From Selaginella tamariscina (lineage: Eukaryota > Streptophyta > Lycopodiopsida > Selaginellales > Selaginellaceae), in NCBI GenBank assembly GCA_003024785.1, contig PUQB01000276.1:186001-250000 (forward strand): 64,000 bases of DNA, in the 5' to 3' direction. Numbering within the stretch: the stretch's first letter is position 1; every line of letters begins with the position of its first letter. The translations under genes and the position numbers were made by a program. Of this stretch, positions 58,831 to 64,000 are shown in pieces. The notes under the pieces were generated by a model. That model saw nothing but the letters and a program-made list of their open reading frames with translations. It was not told the DNA's origin and did not search any database.

Positions 58831-61517
58831 AATATAGAAATGTGTATATCTCCGTTACTTCATAAACCTAACTTATATACAAAAGCAAGTGGTCCAGATT
58901 GAATCCAATCCGATGGCTATTAAAATCCACTATGCTAACAATATACATTCACATGCAGCCGTACACATGGATCTTACAAGAAATAATTTAAGATTAATAA
59001 AATAATTTAAGTTAAAAATAAATTATTATTAATTAATTAAACTCACTAATGGTGGATATGTGTAGTAGTTTTATATTAAAATAATTTAATTGTGAATGGT
59101 TGTGGACTATGCCTATTATGAATTAATTGAAATTTAATTTAGAAATTCACTTTAAAACTACAAATTTATATTTCTAAAAATAAAAATTCATAATTAATCT
59201 GTGTCCAATCAAATATATGTATCACATATAATATATAGTTAGTGAAAATTATGGCATTTTTAATATTTGTTAATTTATAATATTATTAATGCTCATTTAA
59301 TGAACTTCACTTTATTTTCATTTTAAATTTTCTACATTTGAGTATATATGTATACTATTCTATATAGAAATGACTACACACGCATATATATCATGCAATA
59401 TTAGTTAGAAATATAATATGCATATATTAATGTTTATATATATTATAAACATATTGAGAGAATACATATTGTCATATATAGGACGACATATTGAACACTT
59501 CACTATTGTATTTGTAGTATGTTCTTAAATTGTGCAATGGACTCAATAAACAAGATTTTCTTGCATGTATCGCTATTTTTCATTTTCTAAAGTCAATATT
59601 TCATTATATTATTTATTTAAAAATAATTTAAATTTAATATATAATATTTATATTTATAACTTATAAGAGCGGCAAAACCAAATAAATCATATAATTTATA
59701 CTTTTCTAATGAAATTGATGATTTGGATTTCAATGTGTTCAAAAGCTCTCAAAAGTGCCTCTTTTGTGCATAATTGTTCACAAAAGCTCAGACTTTTATG
59801 CTTTTCATATTATTTCACATATAAAATTAATCAGTTGAAATTGTTTTGCCTAAATAATCCATCGGATTCAACAGTTTAATCTTGTCTAACGCATATAAAT
59901 AAAGACGTATCAATGTTCATAATTCTTAAGGACAAAATCGCGTACATGTGCTGTGTTTTGTGTGTGTCTACTAATAATCTACAATTGGTTGCGTGTCTAT
60001 GTTTATATACTCATTCGGACTTATGTTCCATACATACATAACAACATATATATATGTGTGTGTGGCCCTTAAATGTATTATGTTAAAGCATAAACGAATA
60101 TACATATAGTAGTTCATATTATGTGATTTTAATTATATGATTTTTTTTTTTTAAGTTCTCAGTTTTTATACATGAAAAGGAAGACAAAAGTTTATTTTAA
60201 ATTATACTCTTATCTGAAGCCGTTTGAAGAGAATTAAATAATATAAGTGATTCAGTTAGAATACAGGAAAAATGGTTACATTAATTTCAAGGTTTTATAT
60301 ATAATAAGTTTTGTGAACTTTTGAATATAAATTTAAAATTCATTAAAATAAGAACAAATAAATTTTTATTTTTGAAAATGATAAATTATCTGATCTTTAT
60401 CATTCCAATATTGCTTATCTAAATATATAATATGTGATTTTAATCATATTTTTTTATTTTTTATCCACATGAAAGGAAGACAAAAGTACTATTTTAAATA
60501 TATTCTTGTTTTACACTGTTTTACCACCGGAAAGAACAATATTCCAAGTGAACCGAAATACACACCAATTTGCAAAAGAAATTTAAATAAGAATCGTTGA
60601 ATGGAATAACACATATATTAATTATAACGATCATTACAAATATTCACTTTCTTTCATGTAAAGAACTATGAAAAAAATGAAAACTAATTCGTGAAGTTCT
60701 TTATTATTTAAATTTTCCACCTGATTCGTTGTATTCATGTTTTTATGTATATTTTTTTAATTCAACATTTAAAAAAGACATTTGCATAAACTCACTCACT
60801 GAGAATATACTTATTAAGTTAGTAATCAACACGCACACACGTCAAAAGATTATAGTTTATTACATTAAAAAATTTGAATACTACTCATTAAAAAAATGAC
60901 TTTAAACTTTTATTGGTGTTTTTATAGTTGAAATGAGTAATTTTTATAACTATTTAATTGTATACAATTAATCACATATCAAATAAATAATAATAAATCA
61001 ACATATAAAATTGATGTAAAAAAGAATAATAATAATATCAATAAGACATAAACTATAACAAATTGTGTACCTTTAAGTCTAAATTAAAATATTATAAAAA
61101 TATAAAATAATAAATAAATAAATCACATATTATAATAATGTATACATTTAATTTATTCTCAAGGACTTAATTAGTTTAATTTATATTTAAAACTTTTCTG
61201 TATGTATATAGTTTTTTCTATATGTAATGCTTTACTATTTACAATTTAAACTATTATTGAATAGTGATGTTTTATATGTCATGTGTCTATGTAATATGTA
61301 CATAAACTTGTATGTTTTGCATTAGTTAAATTAAGTAAATTTAACTACATAAATTTATGATAATTTGTCATTTATGAAATAAAATTAAATATAATTTGCA
61401 CATCTTCGATTGCTTTTTTAAATTCAAACAAGCTTAGTTGTACTGTTATAAATTTAAATGTAAAACATAATTATTAGTTATCTATTGAAGTATGAAAATA
61501 AATTATTACATTGATAA

Positions 61518-61559
<42 letters not shown>

Positions 61560-61600
61560 ATATATAATATCATCTAAAATTGAGGATTTACATATTACTA
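58831..61600. repeat. Module S (direct), U (inverted) and T (inverted)
   Basis: 59030-59600 matches 40860-41360 directly; 59710-60580 is the reverse complement of parts of 42.5-44.1 kb; 60840-61540 is the reverse complement of module T. TA microsatellite at 61520-61566. No gene. Confidence 0.75.
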
Positions 61601-62679
61601 TGAACTTGCACACAAATTGATATTCCATGGTTTGAATCTTTTTGCAGATTTTGAACAGAAATTGTTGAATATACACAAAAGGAACATTTTTAAGCTATTA
61701 TGAATATAAATGCGTATTAAAATGCATAAAAACATGGATTTTTTGTGCAATTGCATGATTATACATAAATGCACAAGAATATATATGATCCGGAGAATTT
61801 TGTACAGCATGGGAGCCTTTCCTATCGACATCCATGTCTTTCTCGATTTCGGCAACTGAATGGACGACCGCAGCTGCTTACATTCTTGACTTCGTTTCTA
61901 AAGCCTAAACCTCATTTTGAATTTATTGAGGTACTTCTTATAACTTATACATTTTTGAGACCCACTTTAAATTGAACTTATAGAATTGCTTTATTTTATA
62001 AACTTATAATAGTTTCAAATGTTTGTTCTTAATAAATTAAATTGACTTTACTTATATTGATACATATTGATTTATATTTTAATTTAACAAATTCTTTTAA
62101 ATGATTAAAATATTTTATTTTACCACTTGATAAATTCAATCAGAAATCAGTTTATCGAACAAAATTGTGTTATAGATAAATAAAATTAATAAAAAAATAT
62201 TAATATTTAATATTATATATAATTAAATAATCCTTAAGAAAATTCATTATAGATTTTAAGATTTCACATCTTAATGTTTAAAATTCACAAACATAATAGA
62301 TTCTTGCATTGCTGACCTGGGTATCCATGTCGACATTTAAAGACTCTGCATATAAAGCTATATTCCTTACATTTTTTTATTTTTATTTTTTTAAATTCCA
62401 AAATCTGCACTTTAAAATACTTGAGTGTAAATTATATTTTTATTAAATCTATATATATTTAAAATCTATATATTTATTAAAATCTATAATTTATAATATT
62501 TAACTCTGAAACAAAATCAATTAAAGATATATTTCACAATATAATATTATTAACAGCTGCTTATTTAATTATTTATTTTATAAACTATATTAAACAACAG
62601 CTGATTTATTTAATCAATTATTAATAAGCATATACCGGATATTTCAATCGATTGCAAGGAAATCCACAGTCAATATGAT

Positions 62680-62875
62680 GTTGAGTTCCGCTCCTTTCAA
62701 TACCAGTCTCCCACAGTTTGTGCTACACATATACAGCGTGTTGCGTGTGTTACCTTCTGATCAACTTTGGGATTGTTCCATGGCAATGGCTGAAGCATGC
62801 ATCAATAAACGTACCAAATGAACTCTTGGACCTTGCATATGAAAGAGCATCTAGCATATTCTGTCTGTAGAATAT
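62680..62875 (-). pseudogene. Pectin acetylesterase C-terminal fragment P3
   Basis: Minus strand carries the QNMLDALSYARSKSSFG stretch and HCHGTIPK, then AQTVGDWY followed by a stop. Intermediate between P1 and P2: it keeps the exon start lost in P2. Confidence 0.5.
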
Positions 62876-62907
62876 TCATACTTACATATACATGTATGTG
62901 TATGCTG

Positions 62908-63014
62908 CAGTGATTAAATCCGGAATCGAAGAAAAATGCTACGGAAATGTTTAAATTACTAATCTAATTTAATTATTAATCCGTAACATATTTTTACTAC
63001 GGCATATATCACTG
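62908..63014. mobile_element. 107-bp hAT-type MITE with 8-bp target-site duplication
   Basis: Starts CAGTGATTAAATCCGG and ends ATATCACTG, giving imperfect terminal inverted repeats (first 7 bases exact). Flanked by GTATGCTG at 62900-62907 and 63015-63022. The paralogous site at 45721-45728 has a single GTATGCTG and no insert. Confidence 0.85.
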
Positions 63015-63780
63015 GTATGCTGCCTAAAAAAAGAATAAACTTTTGACAGGTAGTCAACAACAGCGTGCAATGTATTTTTAATGTTTTTAAACAACCCTTT
63101 TATTACTTAAGTTAATTTTGAAGTACATGAAGCTTTACATAGTTTTCTGCCTCCATATGCATTGCCTCTGTTTAAGCATGCATAAGCTTTTAAGCATCGC
63201 CTCAACGATCTCTTCCAGTGATTAATATTTGGTTTAATGTTATTAAACTTAAATATTATATTTAAATTAATATTACATTCGTACATTTTCATTATAAAGG
63301 TAAATTAAAAATACTTACCAAATTTGCTAAAACTTAATAGTTTTAAAATAACACATTTTTGTGAAATTAGGTTCATAATGAAAATTATATATTGTAAGAT
63401 AGAGTATATATATATATATATTTGCATATTTATAAATGTTTAAAGTTCATTTGCGTATTATATATATTTAAAATAATTTACTGTGTTAAATAGTTCAGAA
63501 TATTTATCCATAATATTTAAACAGTAAATTTGGTGATAAATATAGTAAAATTATGTCTATAAGTTAAAATTAAATTTTGATTTAAGTAAAGAAAATACTC
63601 ATTACTGTCTTACTTTCGAACAACACAAGTCTTTTGTTAATCACAAGCCTTAACACCTTCACCAAGTTTTTAAAAACATACATATAAATGTATATTGCTA
63701 ATCCATAATTTATATAATATATATATATTATATATATATTATATATATTAATATATATATAATAGGTGTGTGAGAGAGGT

Positions 63781-64000
63781 GTGAATACTAAATACGATTC
63801 AATTAGGTCTGGCTGATACAGGGTATTTATACTAAGTGTCTGTGCTAGGATTAGCACTCTTGGTACCAAGTAAATCATGGTGCCCAGATTAGCCAGCCCC
63901 CAGATTAGCCAATGCCCATATTAGTGTGTATGAATCCTAATGCCACTTGGCACCTCCATGGCAGAGTATACGTGGCGTATATACGTAGTATATACCATGG
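63781..64000 (-). mobile_element. Probable LTR of a retrotransposon (minus strand, runs off the window)
   Basis: Sequence changes abruptly from AT-rich duplications to balanced composition at TGTGAATAC (63781), which on the minus strand is an LTR end in CA. On that strand AGTATAAATACCCTG near 63817-63831 looks like a TATA box and start region. A CCAGATTAGCCA direct repeat (about 63875 and 63890) lies upstream of it. No partner LTR or coding region is visible. Confidence 0.4.

Larger units (their letters stand above)
61601..63760. repeat. Module V-W, copy 2 of the recent ~2-kb duplication
   Basis: Near-identical direct copy of 44.5-46.75 kb, interrupted by the MITE at 62908-63014. Confidence 0.85.

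Overview
The window comes from the nuclear genome of a land plant, most likely a seed-free one (lycophyte, fern or bryophyte). The reasons are GT-AG introns, plant-type pectin methylesterase, dirigent-like, PPR and cytosolic Hsp70 genes, Ty1/copia and Ty3/gypsy remnants, telobox-like promoter motifs, PPR repeats of the short S type, and a Crinkler/RHS-type NTPase-nuclease gene rarely seen in seed plants. Introns and spacers are AT-rich and full of CT, GT and TA microsatellites, many starting a few bases after a 5' splice site. The species cannot be named from sequence alone.

Left part (1-33.4 kb), genes with transposon debris between them: 3' exons of cytosolic HSP70 (+); a possible tiny two-exon gene (2.2-2.5 kb); a gag-only gypsy derivative with decayed LTRs (4.2-6.6 kb) and another gag relic (8.2-9.05 kb); a PPR gene with three one-base lesions (9.8-11.9 kb, +); a 14-exon DUF3754 membrane-protein gene (12.0-14.4 kb, -); a copia RNase H relic (14.7-15.1 kb); a perfect heat-shock-element-like array (15.8 kb); a decayed paralogue fragment and then an eight-exon Crinkler/RHS-type NTPase-nuclease gene (16.8-20.0 kb, +); gypsy relics in both orientations (21.9-26.1 kb); a PHP-domain phosphoesterase gene (26.4-28.7 kb, +); a secreted dirigent-like gene (29.0-30.0 kb, +); and two intact divergent genes, a pectin methylesterase (30.4-31.7 kb, -) and signal peptidase complex subunit 3 (32.1-33.4 kb, +).

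Right part (34-63.8 kb) is different. It is a very AT-rich mosaic of direct and inverted segmental duplications carrying partial copies of at least four unrelated genes: the 3' half of MIC60/mitofilin (two inverted copies with different lesions), the C-terminus of a pectin acetylesterase (three copies), the 5' exon of a charged SR-like protein (two copies), and an unidentified multi-exon gene (four partial copies). The repeat module R-S-T occurs uninterrupted at 56.85-58.8 kb and interrupted by the MIC60 fragment at 38.2-42.4 kb. A 107-bp hAT-type MITE with an 8-bp target duplication sits in one of two near-identical 2-kb copies, and the other copy preserves the empty site. A probable LTR starts at 63.78 kb.

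Several otherwise well-conserved genes (PPR, DUF3754, PHP, NTPase-nuclease) carry single-base indels, mostly losses in short homopolymers, while HSP70, PME and SPC3 are clean. Either the assembly is under-polished or these loci are decaying; reads would decide.
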